NCBI RefSeq assembly: GCF_029637605.1
Contig: NZ_CP121261.1
Coordinates: 2,232,001 to 2,296,000, forward strand
Source: Achromobacter spanius
GTDB taxonomy: Bacteria; Pseudomonadota; Gammaproteobacteria; Burkholderiales; Burkholderiaceae_B
Direction of reading: 5' to 3'
DNA length: 64,000 nt
The notes below the pieces were generated by a model. That model had not been told where the DNA came from, did no database searches, and worked only from the letters and a program-made list of their open reading frames with translations. Position 1 is the stretch's first letter; every line of letters starts with the position of its first letter. Positions 52,033 through 61,340 of the stretch are shown piece after piece. Both the position numbers and the translations under genes were made by a program.

Positions 52033-54624
52033 ATGCTGGATAACTACCGCCAACACGTTGCCGAACGCGCGGCTCTGGGGATTCCCCCGCTGCCCCTGAC
52101 GGCTAAACAAACCGCCGAACTGATCGAACTGCTGAAGAACCCGCCCGCTGGCGAGGAGCAGAACCTGGTCGAACTGCTGACCCACCGTGTGCCGGCCGGC
52201 GTGGACGATGCCGCCAAGGTGAAGGCGTCCTACCTGGCCGCCGTGGCGCTGGGCAAGGAAGCTTGTGCGCTGATCAGCCGTGCCAAGGCGACGGAACTGC
52301 TGGGCACGATGCTCGGCGGCTACAACATTGGCCCGCTGGTCGACCTGCTGGACGATGCGGAAATCGGCACCATCGCCGCCGATGCGCTGAAAAAGACCCT
52401 GTTGATGTTCGACGCCTTCCATGACGTGAAGGAAAAGGCCGACAAGGGCAACGCCAACGCCAAGTCCGTGATGCAAAGCTGGGCTGACGCCGAATGGTTC
52501 ACCAGCCGTCCGGAACTGCCGGAAAGCCTGACCATCACCGTCTTCAAGGTGCCTGGCGAAACCAACACCGACGACCTGTCGCCCGCGCCCGACGCCACCA
52601 CCCGCCCCGACATCCCGATGCACGCCCTGGCGATGCTGAAGAACAAGCGCGACGGCGCGGCGTTCGAACCGGAAGAAGACGGCAAGCGCGGCCCGGTCAA
52701 GTTCATTGAATCGTTGAAGGAACAAGGCCACCTGGTTGCCTACGTGGGCGACGTGGTCGGTACGGGTTCGTCGCGCAAGTCGGCCACCAACTCGGTGCTG
52801 TGGTTCACGGGCGAAGACATTCCCTTCGTGCCGAACAAGCGTTTTGGCGGCGTGTGCCTGGGCAACAAGATTGCCCCCATCTTCTACAACACGATGGAAG
52901 ACGCCGGCGCGCTGCCGATCGAACTCGACGTTTCCAAGATGGAAATGGGCGACGTCGTCGAACTGCGCCCGTACGAAGGCAAAGCCATCAAGAACGGCCA
53001 AGTCATCGCTGAATTCGAAGTGAAGTCCGACGTGCTGTTCGACGAAGTGCGCGCCGGTGGCCGCATTCCGCTGATCATCGGCCGTGGCCTGACCAGCAAG
53101 GCGCGCGAAGCACTGGGCCTGGCCCCGTCGACGCTGTTCCGCCTGCCCAATGACCCGGTCGATACCGGCAAGGGTTACACGCTGGCCCAGAAGATGGTTG
53201 GCCGTGCCTGCGGCCTGCCGGACGGCAAGGGCATCCGCCCGGGCACCTACTGCGAACCGAAGATGACCTCGGTCGGCAGCCAGGACACCACCGGCCCGAT
53301 GACCCGCGACGAACTGAAGGACCTGGCTTGCCTGGGCTTCTCGGCTGACCTCGTGATGCAGTCGTTCTGCCACACGGCCGCCTACCCCAAGCCCGTGGAC
53401 GTCAAGACGCACCACACGCTGCCGGAATTCATCAGCACCCGTGGCGGCGTGTCGCTGCGTCCGGGTGACGGCGTGATCCACTCGTGGCTGAACCGCATGC
53501 TGTTGCCCGACACCGTCGGCACCGGCGGCGATTCGCACACGCGCTTCCCGATCGGCATTTCGTTCCCCGCCGGTTCGGGCCTGGTCGCCTTTGCCGCCGC
53601 CACCGGCGTGATGCCGCTGGACATGCCGGAATCGGTGCTGGTCCGCTTCAAGGGCAAGCTGCAACCTGGCGTCACCCTGCGCGACCTGGTCAACGCCATC
53701 CCGCTGTACGCCATCAAGCAAGGTTTGCTGACGGTTGCCAAGCAAGGCAAGAAGAACATCTTCTCGGGTCGCATCCTGGAAATCGAAGGCCTGCCGGACC
53801 TGAAGGTCGAGCAAGCTTTCGAACTGTCGGACGCGTCCGCTGAACGTTCGGCCGCCGGCTGCTCGGTGTTCCTGAACAAGGAACCGATCATCGAATACAT
53901 CAACAGCAACATCGTGATGTTGAAGTGGATGATCGCCAACGGCTACGAAGACGAACGCACGCTGGGCCGCCGCATCAAGGCCATGGAAGCCTGGCTTGCC
54001 GACCCCAAGCTGCTGGAACCGGACGCCGACGCCGAATACGCCGCCATCATCGAAATCGACCTGGCCGACGTGCACGAGCCCATCGTGGCCTGCCCGAACG
54101 ACCCGGACGACGTGAAGACGCTGTCGGAAGTCGCCGGCGCCAAGATCGACGAAGTGTTCATCGGCAGCTGCATGACCAATATCGGCCACTTCCGCGCGGC
54201 GTCCAAGCTGCTGGAAGGCAAGCGCGACATCCCGGTCAAGCTGTGGGTTGCCCCGCCCACCAAGATGGACGCCACGCAGTTGACTGAAGAAGGCCACTAT
54301 GGCGTCTTCGGCACCGCCGGCGCCCGCACGGAAATGCCGGGCTGCTCGCTGTGCATGGGTAACCAGGCACAAGTACGCGAAGGCGCGACCGTCATGTCGA
54401 CCAGCACCCGCAACTTCCCGAACCGCCTGGGCAAGAACACGAACGTGTACCTGGGGTCGGCGGAACTTGCCGCCATCTGCTCGAAGCTGGGCCGCATCCC
54501 GACCAAGGACGAGTACATGGCCGACATGGGCGTCATCAACAAGAGCGGCGACCAGATCTATCAGTACCTGAACTTCGACAAGATCGCGGACTACAAGGAC
54601 GTGGCGGACGTGATCGAGGTGTAA
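52033..54624 (+). CDS. acnB: Aconitate hydratase B (bifunctional with 2-methylisocitrate dehydratase)
   Basis: AcnB interconverts citrate and isocitrate in the TCA cycle. The 863-residue protein begins [19 protein letters not shown] and has the AcnB-specific N-terminal HEAT-like domain, then the swivel domain and the catalytic domains. [4Fe-4S] ligands are expected in [13 protein letters not shown] and [28 protein letters not shown] is also conserved. The length matches E. coli AcnB. Synonymous codon choice is strongly biased to C-ending codons, as in highly expressed genes. It is monocistronic, with a palindrome upstream and a terminator downstream. Confidence 0.97.
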   Translation: MLDNYRQHVAERAALGIPPLPLTAKQTAELIELLKNPPAGEEQNLVELLTHRVPAGVDDAAKVKASYLAAVALGKEACALISRAKATELLGTMLGGYNIGPLVDLLDDAEIGTIAADALKKTLLMFDAFHDVKEKADKGNANAKSVMQSWADAEWFTSRPELPESLTITVFKVPGETNTDDLSPAPDATTRPDIPMHALAMLKNKRDGAAFEPEEDGKRGPVKFIESLKEQGHLVAYVGDVVGTGSSRKSATNSVLWFTGEDIPFVPNKRFGGVCLGNKIAPIFYNTMEDAGALPIELDVSKMEMGDVVELRPYEGKAIKNGQVIAEFEVKSDVLFDEVRAGGRIPLIIGRGLTSKAREALGLAPSTLFRLPNDPVDTGKGYTLAQKMVGRACGLPDGKGIRPGTYCEPKMTSVGSQDTTGPMTRDELKDLACLGFSADLVMQSFCHTAAYPKPVDVKTHHTLPEFISTRGGVSLRPGDGVIHSWLNRMLLPDTVGTGGDSHTRFPIGISFPAGSGLVAFAAATGVMPLDMPESVLVRFKGKLQPGVTLRDLVNAIPLYAIKQGLLTVAKQGKKNIFSGRILEIEGLPDLKVEQAFELSDASAERSAAGCSVFLNKEPIIEYINSNIVMLKWMIANGYEDERTLGRRIKAMEAWLADPKLLEPDADAEYAAIIEIDLADVHEPIVACPNDPDDVKTLSEVAGAKIDEVFIGSCMTNIGHFRAASKLLEGKRDIPVKLWVAPPTKMDATQLTEEGHYGVFGTAGARTEMPGCSLCMGNQAQVREGATVMSTSTRNFPNRLGKNTNVYLGSAELAAICSKLGRIPTKDEYMADMGVINKSGDQIYQYLNFDKIADYKDVADVIEV

Positions 54625-54671
54625 GCCTTGCACGCTAGCCAGGTGTCTTGACCTGCTTGCGGTAGGAACGA

Positions 54672-54699
54672 CGGCCCCGGAGCAATCCGGGGCCGTTTT
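54672..54699 (+). terminator. Rho-independent terminator after acnB
   Basis: CGGCCCCGGA/TCCGGGGCCG is a perfect 10-bp stem with a four-base loop followed by TTTTC, 47 bp past the acnB stop. Confidence 0.9.
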
Positions 54700-54916
54700 C
54701 TTTGCGGGGCGGATTTCGGAAGGTGGACTTCAGACGGCGAGCTTTCGGCATCAGGTGCCGGCATCGGCTTTCAGCGGCTCCTGCCTGAACGCCTGAGCAA
54801 GCATCCGAACAGGAAACTTTTCCCTCGATACGTTTTCATACAATCGCGGTACTTTGTGACCCTTGCCTCGGCGCAGCAATCCGCGCGCGCCATGACCCGA
54901 AGGAGGAAGCCCGCCA

Positions 54917-55522
54917 ATGACCCGGCTTTTGCTGCCGCCGCTGCTACTGCTGGCGCTTGCCGGTTGCGCCACGGCGCCGCCATCCAACCCCGAGAACATT
55001 TGTGCGATCTTCCGCGAAAAGCCGGACTGGCACGACGCCGCCCTGAAGGTGCAAAAGAAATGGGGCGCCCCCGTGCCGGTGCCCATGGCGATGATGTATC
55101 AGGAGTCCTCCTACAAACAGGACGCCCTGCCGCCCCGCTACTACTTCCTGGGCTTCATCCCCTGGGGCCGCGTCAGTTCCGCCTACGGCTACGCGCAAGC
55201 CAAGGACGAAACCTGGGCCGACTACAAGCGCGATGCCGGAAGCTGGGGCGCCAGCCGCGACGACTTCGCCGACGCCCTGGACTTCATGGGCTGGTACATG
55301 AGCAAAAGCCAGCGCATCAACGGCGTATCCAAATGGGACGCGTACGGCCAATACCTGAACTACCACGAAGGCTGGACGGGCTACCGCAACCGCAGCTACG
55401 ACCGCAAGGCATGGTTGAAAACGGTGTCGCTGAAGGTCAAGGCGCGCGCGGATAAGTTCACGTCGCAATACAAGAGCTGCGAGGCGGATTTGACGCGCGG
55501 GGGTGGTTTTGGTGAGGGATGA
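54917..55522 (+). CDS. SLT-like transglycosylase domain lipoprotein
   Basis: The 201-residue precursor has a lipobox LAGC (Cys about 17), so it is membrane-anchored in the envelope. The remainder resembles a minimal lytic transglycosylase: MAMMYQESSYKQDALPP holds a Glu in the position of the catalytic acid, and SAYGYAQAKDETWADYKRDAG matches the GxxQ/YA region. DFADALDFMGWYMSKSQ and YNYHEG-like NYHEGWTGYRN complete the fold. It may cleave peptidoglycan. It sits between terminators and is probably expressed alone. Confidence 0.85.
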   Translation: MTRLLLPPLLLLALAGCATAPPSNPENICAIFREKPDWHDAALKVQKKWGAPVPVPMAMMYQESSYKQDALPPRYYFLGFIPWGRVSSAYGYAQAKDETWADYKRDAGSWGASRDDFADALDFMGWYMSKSQRINGVSKWDAYGQYLNYHEGWTGYRNRSYDRKAWLKTVSLKVKARADKFTSQYKSCEADLTRGGGFGEG

Positions 55523-55573
55523 TTAAGGCGTTTCAAGATGCCGCCTGATATCCCCCTGCTTTCCCCCCAAAAT

Positions 55574-55602
55574 AAAAATCCCGGCACCAGGCCAGGATTT
55601 TT
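55574..55602. terminator. Bidirectional terminator
   Basis: AAAAATCCCGGC pairs with GCCAGGATTTTT with one mismatch, giving A/T tracts on both sides. It lies between the convergent lipoprotein and TonB-receptor genes and can serve both. Confidence 0.8.
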
Positions 55603-55633
55603 GTGGCATGCCGGCCGAAGCCGGCCGCCTCGA

Positions 55634-57856
55634 TCAGAAGTCCATGCTTGCCGACAGCAGGAAGGTGCGCGGGCCGCCCAGCACCAGGTAGCCGTTGCCC
55701 GGGTAGCCGCCCACCGACGACCAGTAGTTGCGGTTGGCGATGTTCTCCACGCGGGCGCGCAAGGTGACCAGATGGCCGCCTACGTCCGTCATGTAGCGCA
55801 CGCCAGCGTCAAAGCGGGTCCAGCCGGGGACTTTGAGCGTGTTGGCGTCATCCGCGTAGGACGAACCGGTGTAGACGACGCGGCCGTCCACGGCCAGACC
55901 TTGCACACCCGGGATATCCCATTCCACGCCCATGTTGGCCTGGAAGCGCGGCACGCCGATCACGCGGTTGCCATCCAGCGAGGCGTTGCCGGTGGAACGT
56001 TGCTCGGCATCCAGCCAGGTCAAGCCGCCCAGCACACGCACGCTCTTGATGGGCTCGCCGTAGACGGTCAGCTCCGCACCTTGGTGGCGGTCTTTGCCCG
56101 ACGTGGTCAGCTCGTTGTTGGCGTTGTACAAGGCGCGCGGCTTGTCGGTGGAGAACAGGGCCAAGCCAGCGCCAAGGCCGTCGCCTTCGTACTTCACGCC
56201 GATTTCCTTTTGCTTGGACACGTACGGTTGCAGGCTTTGGCCGACGTTAGGCACCGGCTTGCCGTTGGCATTGGCGGGCGCGGTCGGCCCCGCGACCAAG
56301 GCTTCGATGTAGTTGGCGTACAGCGAAACACTGGGTGCCACCTTGAAGACGATACCGGCGGCCGGCGAGTTGCGGCTGGCATCGTAGGCGCCACTTTCAT
56401 TACCCGTGTTGTAGGCGTAATCACGCTGCGACAAGCGCTGATGACGGATGCCCAAGGTGAGCAGCACCTTGTCGTCCAGGAACGACATCGTGTCGCCCAG
56501 CGCGTAGCTGCTCATCCGCGTGCGTCCTTGCAACGCGGGGTTGTCGATATCGTTGCCGCGCAATGCACCCGCGCTGAAGGCAGGCTTGTCGTAGGAGATC
56601 GGGTCGTAGATATTCGTCGGGAATGTGTTCCCGAAATCCATGATGTAGGCGTTCTTCTTCTTAAGATCGAAGAAGGATGCCGATGCGACGATTTCGTGGC
56701 CGACCGGGCCAGTACGCACTTTGGCGCGCAGGCCGAATTCGCCCGTATTGACGCTGTCTTCACGGGTGTTGTCAAAGCGGTAGAACGTGCCATCGCCCGT
56801 GCTGCCGTTCGTCAACGTCACGTTGCCCAATGAGTTCGCTTCGTCGCTGCGGCGGAAGCCATACGCGGCCCAGCCGGTCAGCTTGTCGCTGAAGTCATGT
56901 TCCGCGCGCACGGTGCCGAACACATCACGCTCATTTGAATACGACCACGGTTGCGCGTAGTTGGAGCTTGCGTCCGGCGCATCGGGCACGGTGGTCACCC
57001 CCGAGCCCAGCGTCACATTCGGACGCGCCCGCTTCAGCTTGTTTTCCTGCCAGCCGATATCCGCCGACAAGCGCGTGTCCGCCGAGCGCCAATCCAGGCC
57101 CAACGACACCAGGCTGGTGCGCGAATGTTCGTCGTCAATGCCCGTGTCGCCACTGCGTTGCGCGGCGTTCAGGCGGATGCCGGTGCTGTCGTCCGGGCCA
57201 AAGCGGCGGGCGATGTCGGTGGAGACCTGGAACTGGCCGCCGCTGGAAACGCCGGTGGTGATGCGGGTCAGCGGCTCGTTCGGGGCGCGCTTGGGCACCA
57301 GGTTGATCACGCCGCCGATGCCGCCGCCGCCGGGCGTGGCGCCCGTCAGGAAAGCGGTTGCGCCGCGCAGCACTTCCACGCGCTCGAACAGTTCGGTGGC
57401 GATGTACTGGCGCGGCAGCAGGCTGTACAGGCCGTTGTAGGCCACGTCGTCCGAACTGAGGATGAAGCCGCGGATGAAATAGGACTCTTGGAAATTGCCG
57501 AAGCCGCGTGCCACGCGCACGCCCGAATCGTTCTGCAAGACATCGCCCACGCTGCGGGCCTGCTTGTCCTGGATCAGTTCGTTCGTGTAGCTGGTGATGC
57601 TGAACGGCGTGCTCATGTTGTCCAGCGTGCCCAACACGCCCACCCGGCCGCCCGTGGCCACCTGCCCGCCCGCGAACGCCGGAGCCAGGCCGCCGGCCGA
57701 TGCGTCGGCGCTGGCCTCTACCTTGATGGCTTGCATCGACACCACCGAGCTGCTGTCCGTGGCGGGTTGCGCTTGGACAGGGGTGGCGGTTTGCGCGTGG
57801 ACGACGCCCATGCATGGCAGCGTCGCGGCCATGCAAGCGAGAGTTCGAATTTTCAT
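55634..57856 (-). CDS. TonB-dependent siderophore receptor
   Basis: The 740-residue outer-membrane precursor has a signal peptide MKIRTLACMAATLPCMGVVH ending at AQ. It has a plug domain (RSVGDVLQNDSGVRVARGFG, YFIRGFILSSDDVAYNGLY, RVEVLRGATAFLTGATPGGG) and a long beta-barrel ending in the required C-terminal Phe (FLLSASMDF). This matches FiuA/FhuE-type receptors importing ferric siderophores with TonB-ExbBD energy. No siderophore-synthesis genes are adjacent, so it may use foreign siderophores. A Fur box lies about 180 bp upstream, implying iron repression. Confidence 0.94.
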   Translation of the reverse strand: MKIRTLACMAATLPCMGVVHAQTATPVQAQPATDSSSVVSMQAIKVEASADASAGGLAPAFAGGQVATGGRVGVLGTLDNMSTPFSITSYTNELIQDKQARSVGDVLQNDSGVRVARGFGNFQESYFIRGFILSSDDVAYNGLYSLLPRQYIATELFERVEVLRGATAFLTGATPGGGGIGGVINLVPKRAPNEPLTRITTGVSSGGQFQVSTDIARRFGPDDSTGIRLNAAQRSGDTGIDDEHSRTSLVSLGLDWRSADTRLSADIGWQENKLKRARPNVTLGSGVTTVPDAPDASSNYAQPWSYSNERDVFGTVRAEHDFSDKLTGWAAYGFRRSDEANSLGNVTLTNGSTGDGTFYRFDNTREDSVNTGEFGLRAKVRTGPVGHEIVASASFFDLKKKNAYIMDFGNTFPTNIYDPISYDKPAFSAGALRGNDIDNPALQGRTRMSSYALGDTMSFLDDKVLLTLGIRHQRLSQRDYAYNTGNESGAYDASRNSPAAGIVFKVAPSVSLYANYIEALVAGPTAPANANGKPVPNVGQSLQPYVSKQKEIGVKYEGDGLGAGLALFSTDKPRALYNANNELTTSGKDRHQGAELTVYGEPIKSVRVLGGLTWLDAEQRSTGNASLDGNRVIGVPRFQANMGVEWDIPGVQGLAVDGRVVYTGSSYADDANTLKVPGWTRFDAGVRYMTDVGGHLVTLRARVENIANRNYWSSVGGYPGNGYLVLGGPRTFLLSASMDF

Positions 57857-58035
57857 ATCGGGATCAAGAGAGGAAGGTGAGGCGCGTTGCCGCGCGAAAA
57901 AACACACAATCCCGATTGGGTCACGCACGGAAAACGGCTTATCAGTGGGCACTACCGCGGAAGCCTGGCATCAGGCCCTGACCGAGCCCGTTCACCAAGG
58001 GGGTCTTGAGGTCTTGAGTCGCAAATGTTATCAAA

Positions 58036-58054
58036 CCGATAATCATTCTCAATA
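58036..58054 (-). promoter_or_regulatory. Fur box upstream of the siderophore receptor
   Basis: On the minus strand the site reads TTGAGAATGATTATCGG, close to the Fur consensus GATAATGATAATCATTATC. It precedes the receptor gene and points to repression by Fe2+-Fur. Confidence 0.75.
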
Positions 58055-58119
58055 CTTCCCCATTATTTGCGTTGATTGACGTTGCCGTCACACAACAGAC
58101 ATCCCTGATGCCAGCAGGG

Positions 58120-59088
58120 TCAAGCCGCGACTGACTTGGCGCCATTACGTCGGGACATTGCCGACGGCGGTACGCTGACCGCCCCGACCGCGCTGCTAAT
58201 GCCGCCGACCAGCACAAAGTGAGCGGGCACCCTGCCCGCCATCAAGACCAGCACACCTTCTTCGTCGCCGACCGAGGACGACGCGACCAGGGCCGATCCC
58301 GCGTCAAGCACCGCGAAGTCCAGGTCGCCACCCGCTTGCCGGGGCAAGGGCGGCGCCCCGATTCGACGATGCCTGGCCCGCACCCCAAGCTCGCCGGATA
58401 CCGCGTAGACCCAGGCGCTCCAGCCCGGCGCCAGCGGCACCAACTGGGTTGCGCCGGGGCGCAGCCAGGCGTCCAGAATGGTCATGGGCGCAGGCGTGGC
58501 CAGGGGCGACTGCGAACCGGCATGGCTACCCGCCGCCACCCGAATGCGGCCTGCATCGGTCTGTATCACCGGCATCTGCCAGCCACGCAGCAACGCAGGC
58601 GTGGCGCGCAAAGCCTGGGGTTCAGATTCGGATTCCGGGCCGGCTCCCGGTTCGGACTCGCCATGCAGGCCCACCACCATGCGCAGGCCGTTCAACCGTA
58701 GCTCAGCGCTCGGCGACGCTCCCTCCCCTGGCGCCCGGGCTCGCATGACGCCGGCGTCTTCCCGAGTCCAGAGCAGATCCCCGGCCTGCAGTTGATGGTC
58801 TTCGCCGTTGCCGCCCAGGCGATGCATTAGGCCTCGGCAATCCTCCAGCATCAGCGTCGCCACCCACAGGCCAGGCCGCGCGCCGGGCACCGACGGGAAC
58901 ACGGCGTCCGACGCGGTCATGGCGAAATGGTCCATCCGGATCAAAGGCGAAGAAGCCCGGGAAGGCGCCTGATGAGAAACCGCGGAAGCCTCGCGGTAAA
59001 AATCGGCGTGGCAAAACGGACGGATCGTGCAGGAATCGCCGGCTGCTTGCGGCTGGCTGGCAACGACGTTGCTGAGATGAATAGTCAA
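58120..59088 (-). CDS. Pirin-like cupin protein lacking the metal ligands
   Basis: The 322-residue protein has the pirin bicupin layout: SPLIRMDHFAMTASDAVFPS, then a first cupin (GLWVATLMLEDCRGLMHRLG, LQAGDLLWTREDAGVM) and a second (LDAWLRPGATQLVPLAPGWS, WVYAVSGELGV). At the positions where pirins carry HPH and HSE metal ligands, this one reads GARP and MRAR, so quercetinase-type metal binding is unlikely. It has a Ser/Glu-rich insert near residue 165. It is divergent from a LysR gene, a common pirin context. Its function is probably non-enzymatic. Confidence 0.75.
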   Translation of the reverse strand: MTIHLSNVVASQPQAAGDSCTIRPFCHADFYREASAVSHQAPSRASSPLIRMDHFAMTASDAVFPSVPGARPGLWVATLMLEDCRGLMHRLGGNGEDHQLQAGDLLWTREDAGVMRARAPGEGASPSAELRLNGLRMVVGLHGESEPGAGPESESEPQALRATPALLRGWQMPVIQTDAGRIRVAAGSHAGSQSPLATPAPMTILDAWLRPGATQLVPLAPGWSAWVYAVSGELGVRARHRRIGAPPLPRQAGGDLDFAVLDAGSALVASSSVGDEEGVLVLMAGRVPAHFVLVGGISSAVGAVSVPPSAMSRRNGAKSVAA

Positions 59089-59289
59089 AAAGCTGCTGCC
59101 TGATTGGGATGACGCTTGCTGGGGCGAAGCGCGGGGGAATGAGGCTTGCCGTGCCCAAGCGCGTGTGAAACGACGTTTGAAGTGCCGAAGCTTATTCGTT
59201 CCACCTGGCGGACAATAGAGGCCAATTTCAGGAATCGTTGTCCTGCCATACAGGACAATTCACCTCTTCCCCCTCTAGCCGCCTCATCA

Positions 59290-60201
59290 ATGCCCCCGCC
59301 CCTGTATCACCTTGACGATCTGCTGCTGTTCAGCGAAGTGGTCGCGAAAGGCGGCTTCTCGGCTGCCGCGCGCGTGTTGAACATGCAGCGTTCCAAGCTC
59401 AGCCGGCGCGTGGCCGAACTGGAGGCGCGGCTGGGCGTGCGGCTACTTCATCGCAACACGCGTCGCGTGTCGCTGACGCCGATGGGTGAACAGATTTACG
59501 TACACGCCCAAGCCGTGGCCCGCGAGGCCCGTACTGCATTCGACCTGGCGGCGTCCATGGGCGACACGCCCAGCGGCCTGATGCGCATCACCGCGCCTTC
59601 GCCGCTGGCGGTCACGTTGCTGGGCGATATGGTGGCCCGCTTCTGCCTGGCGCATCCCGGCGTGCGCGTGCTGCTGGACACGCGGGATGAAATCATCGAC
59701 CTGGTGGGCGAAGGCTATGACCTGGCGTTTCGCGCCATGGGTGCGCCGCTGACGGATTCGCGGCTGATCGGCCGCGAGTTGGCGCTGGCGCCCTTGACGC
59801 TGATCGGCACGCCGGCACTGATAAAGGCGACCGCGCCGCGCCATCCGCGCGACCTGGCCGCGCTGCCGCTCCTGGCCCATGCCACGCAAGACAATCTGCA
59901 CACTTGGCGCTTTACCGGCCCGGGCGGCGAAGCGGCGTCGCTGGAGTTTCAGCCGCGTTGCCTGAGCAGCAATATGGCAACGCTGCGCTCCATGGTGCTG
60001 ACGGGGCTGGGCGCGGCGTTGATTCCGCACTACCTGTGCGCCAACATGCTGGCCCAGGGCGAGCTGGTCGAGATACTGCCGGGCTGGCGGGCCGCGCCGT
60101 CGCGCATCTACGCCATCATGCCCGCGCGCCGGGGCGAGCCCCTGGCTTTGCGCCGCTTCCTGGAAGTGGCGGCGGTCGAACTACCCGCCTTGCTGGCGTG
60201 A
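59290..60201 (+). CDS. LysR family transcriptional regulator
   Basis: The 303-residue protein has a helix-turn-helix (LLLFSEVVAKGGFSAAARVL, MQRSKLSRRVAELEARLGVRLLHRNTRR) and the CrgA-like effector domain (GLMRITAPSPLAVTLLGDMV, GYDLAFRAMGAPLTDSRLIG). The ATG at 59290 is the conserved start (MPPPLYHLDDLLLF). It is divergent from the pirin-like gene and probably controls it. Its effector is unknown. Confidence 0.93.
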   Translation: MPPPLYHLDDLLLFSEVVAKGGFSAAARVLNMQRSKLSRRVAELEARLGVRLLHRNTRRVSLTPMGEQIYVHAQAVAREARTAFDLAASMGDTPSGLMRITAPSPLAVTLLGDMVARFCLAHPGVRVLLDTRDEIIDLVGEGYDLAFRAMGAPLTDSRLIGRELALAPLTLIGTPALIKATAPRHPRDLAALPLLAHATQDNLHTWRFTGPGGEAASLEFQPRCLSSNMATLRSMVLTGLGAALIPHYLCANMLAQGELVEILPGWRAAPSRIYAIMPARRGEPLALRRFLEVAAVELPALLA

Positions 60202-60264
60202 CACGACCCGCTGGTGTGATGTGATCCGCTGGCGCGCCGTGCCCTCTGCCGTAACGCCGCCCGC

Positions 60265-61248
60265 TTAGTCCAGCTTGATGTGGTTCGCCCGGATCACCTC
60301 GCCCCAACGCTTGCGGTCTTCCTCCACGTAGCGTTCGGTCTCGGCCTGGTCACGCGGCGCCTGGATCACCAGCCCCAAGGCCTGAAAGCGTTCGCGGAAA
60401 TCCGGCTGGCGCATGACCCGGGCTACCGCGTCCCGCAGGGCGCCGGCCTCGGCCGCCGGGGTTTCCGCAGGCACGGCAACCCCGAACCACGTGGCCGCGC
60501 GAAACCCGGGGAAGCCGCTTTCGGCCACCGTGGGCACCTCGGGCAGCACCGGCAGGCGTTCGGCCGTGGTCACCGCCAGGGCCTTGATCTTGCCCTCCTT
60601 GACCAGCGGCAACGACGTGCTGATCACATCGACCATCAACTGTGTGTCATTGGCCATCAGCGAACTGAGCGCGGGCGCGCTGCCGTTGTAGGGAATGTGC
60701 GCCACGTCCATGCCGGTGCGCGATTTCAGCAGCTCCGTCGCCAGTTGCAGCGGGTTGCCGATGCCGACCGAGGCGTAGTTCAGCTTGCCGGGCCGCGCCT
60801 TGGCCACGCTGACGAATTGCGCCAGCGTGGCTGCCGGCACCTGGTTGTTGGCCACCACCACCAGCGGCAGTTCGGCCACCACGGACAGCACGCGGAAGTC
60901 GCGCGCCGCGTCGTAGGCGATCTTTTGGTAGAGCATCGGGTTCAGCACCATGCTGGCGTTGCTGGCCAGGAACAAGGTGTAGCCGTCGGGCTGCGAGCGC
61001 GCCACCTGCGTGGCGGCAATCATGGTGTTGGCGCCGGGCTTGTTTTCAACGACGACCGGCTGCGCCAGTTCCCGCGACAGGCGCTCGGCCAGCACGCGCG
61101 ACAACTGGTCGGCCGCGCCGCCCGGCGTATACGGCACCACCAGCTTCAGCGGCCGGTCGGGAAACGCCGCCACCGCAGGCGACGCGGCGGCCGCGCAAAC
61201 GCACATCGCGGCCGCGGCGCGGCCGATCCAACGATTCATCTTCAACAT
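60265..61248 (-). CDS. Tripartite tricarboxylate transporter (Bug) substrate-binding protein
   Basis: The 327-residue receptor has a signal peptide (MLKMNRWIGRAAAAMCVCAA to PAVAA), then FPDRPLKLVVPYTPGGAADQLSRVL, VVVENKPGANTMIAATQVARSQPDGYT and GKLNYASVGIGNPLQLATELL. The longer frame upstream overlaps the ligase gene and was rejected. It follows the ligase and SDR genes in the same orientation, 92 bp on, and may bind the acid they process. No TctAB subunits are present. Confidence 0.93.
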   Translation of the reverse strand: MLKMNRWIGRAAAAMCVCAAAASPAVAAFPDRPLKLVVPYTPGGAADQLSRVLAERLSRELAQPVVVENKPGANTMIAATQVARSQPDGYTLFLASNASMVLNPMLYQKIAYDAARDFRVLSVVAELPLVVVANNQVPAATLAQFVSVAKARPGKLNYASVGIGNPLQLATELLKSRTGMDVAHIPYNGSAPALSSLMANDTQLMVDVISTSLPLVKEGKIKALAVTTAERLPVLPEVPTVAESGFPGFRAATWFGVAVPAETPAAEAGALRDAVARVMRQPDFRERFQALGLVIQAPRDQAETERYVEEDRKRWGEVIRANHIKLD

Positions 61249-61340
61249 GCTTGTCTCCCGAGTCTTTGGCGACTCTGATTTTTTGACGTCTATCGTGGTG
61301 TTGCCCGGCAATCGGGCGGTGCTGCGTGGCGGCCCGGCAC

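Noticed and set aside
51979..54633. An 884-codon open frame antisense to acnB
   Set aside because: It exists because the strong third-position C/G bias of acnB removes stops from the opposite strand. The translation is His/Arg/Gln-rich with no recognisable domain.
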